Positions 63,478-64,000 of a stretch of 64,000 nucleotides of DNA are shown here, one piece after another. Position 1 is the stretch's first letter, and every line of letters begins with the position of its first letter. A model generated the notes under the pieces. It was not told the origin of the DNA. It made no database searches and worked only from the letters and a program-made list of their open reading frames with translations. The stretch spans positions 186,001 to 250,000 of the forward strand of contig PHBY01000001.1 of NCBI GenBank assembly GCA_002840735.1, written 5' to 3'. A program made the position numbers and the translations under genes. The DNA is from Chloroflexi bacterium HGW-Chloroflexi-2. Its GTDB lineage: Bacteria > Chloroflexota > Anaerolineae > Anaerolineales > Anaerolineaceae.

Positions 63478-63531
63478 TTTTTTTCTTAGCCCTATGGATG
63501 ATTTTTTTCTAAATAAATTGGTGGTTTTTTT

Positions 63532-64000
63532 ATGAGTGATCCAAAAATGATTTACCCGGCAGCCAGAATCCTGGCAATTGAAACATCCTGTGATGAGACC
63601 GCAGCTGCTGTTCTTGAAAACGGTCGAGTTTTATTATCCTCGGTTGTTGCATCGCAAATTGATCTTCATCAACAATATGGTGGCGTGTTTCCTGAAGTTG
63701 CTTCACGTCAACACATCATCACAATATACGATGTTGTTGAGCAAGCACTTCAGCAGGCTTACCTGAGTCTGGATAATATTGATGCGATTGCCGTGACAAG
63801 AGGTCCAGGCTTGGCAGGTTCATTGGTTGTGGGGATGAATATGGCAAAAGGAATTGCCCTGGGAAAAAATTTACCTTTGATCGGGGTTAACCACCTGGAG
63901 GGTCACATTTATTCATCCTGGGTTTACTCATCTGAGATCCCCAAACCACCACCTGTTCCAGAATTCCCATTAATTGCGTTATTAGTTTCTGGTGGTCATA
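63532..64000 (+). CDS. tsaD: tRNA N6-adenosine threonylcarbamoyltransferase (partial)
   Basis: [38 protein letters not shown]. Confidence 0.95.
   Translation, partial: MSDPKMIYPAARILAIETSCDETAAAVLENGRVLLSSVVASQIDLHQQYGGVFPEVASRQHIITIYDVVEQALQQAYLSLDNIDAIAVTRGPGLAGSLVVGMNMAKGIALGKNLPLIGVNHLEGHIYSSWVYSSEIPKPPPVPEFPLIALLVSGGH

Noticed and set aside
1-64000. Prophage, transposase, CRISPR array, toxin-antitoxin or defence island
   Set aside because: No integrase, transposase, Cas, restriction or phage structural protein was recognised in the supplied ORFs, and no regularly spaced repeats were seen.

Overview
The window looks like an AT-rich chromosomal segment from a Chloroflexota/Anaerolineae-type bacterium. 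The lineage is inferred from gene content and from TPTP-rich extracytoplasmic linkers; no search was run. Most of it is ordinary coding sequence: a ribosomal protein operon (rplU-rpmA-rpmE), uvrA, rplI, rimO, rsmI, tRNA-Glu, a methylmalonyl-CoA epimerase/mutase pair, a ZIP/Fur pair, coaBC, metH and a partial tsaD. No prophage, CRISPR array, transposon or recognisable defence island was seen. Main points of interest: (1) an anaerobic purine/urate-type catabolic island at ~8.4-27.8 kb with dihydropyrimidinase, a fold-II PLP enzyme, a BMP nucleoside ABC transporter, carbamate kinase, a YgeW-like carbamoyltransferase, a YgeY-like hydrolase, a GntR regulator, adenine deaminase, an 8-oxoguanine deaminase-like enzyme and folD. 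A bifunctional ftcD lies at 44.6 kb and selA/selB flank the window. (2) A palindrome, TTGTCnGACAA, occurs three times; two copies bracket a 17-bp-spaced promoter in front of the deaminase operon, suggesting a GntR regulon. (3) The L31 ribosomal protein carries a C-terminal RNA polymerase alpha-CTD-like domain. (4) dcd is broken by an internal ~36-codon deletion plus frameshift. (5) A SAM-I riboswitch precedes metH and has an unusual 9-bp alternative pairing. (6) A tandem GTAGAAACGTAAAC array abuts a perfect consensus promoter of rplU, with a related copy at the selB-operon promoter. All product calls are by eye from protein motifs.
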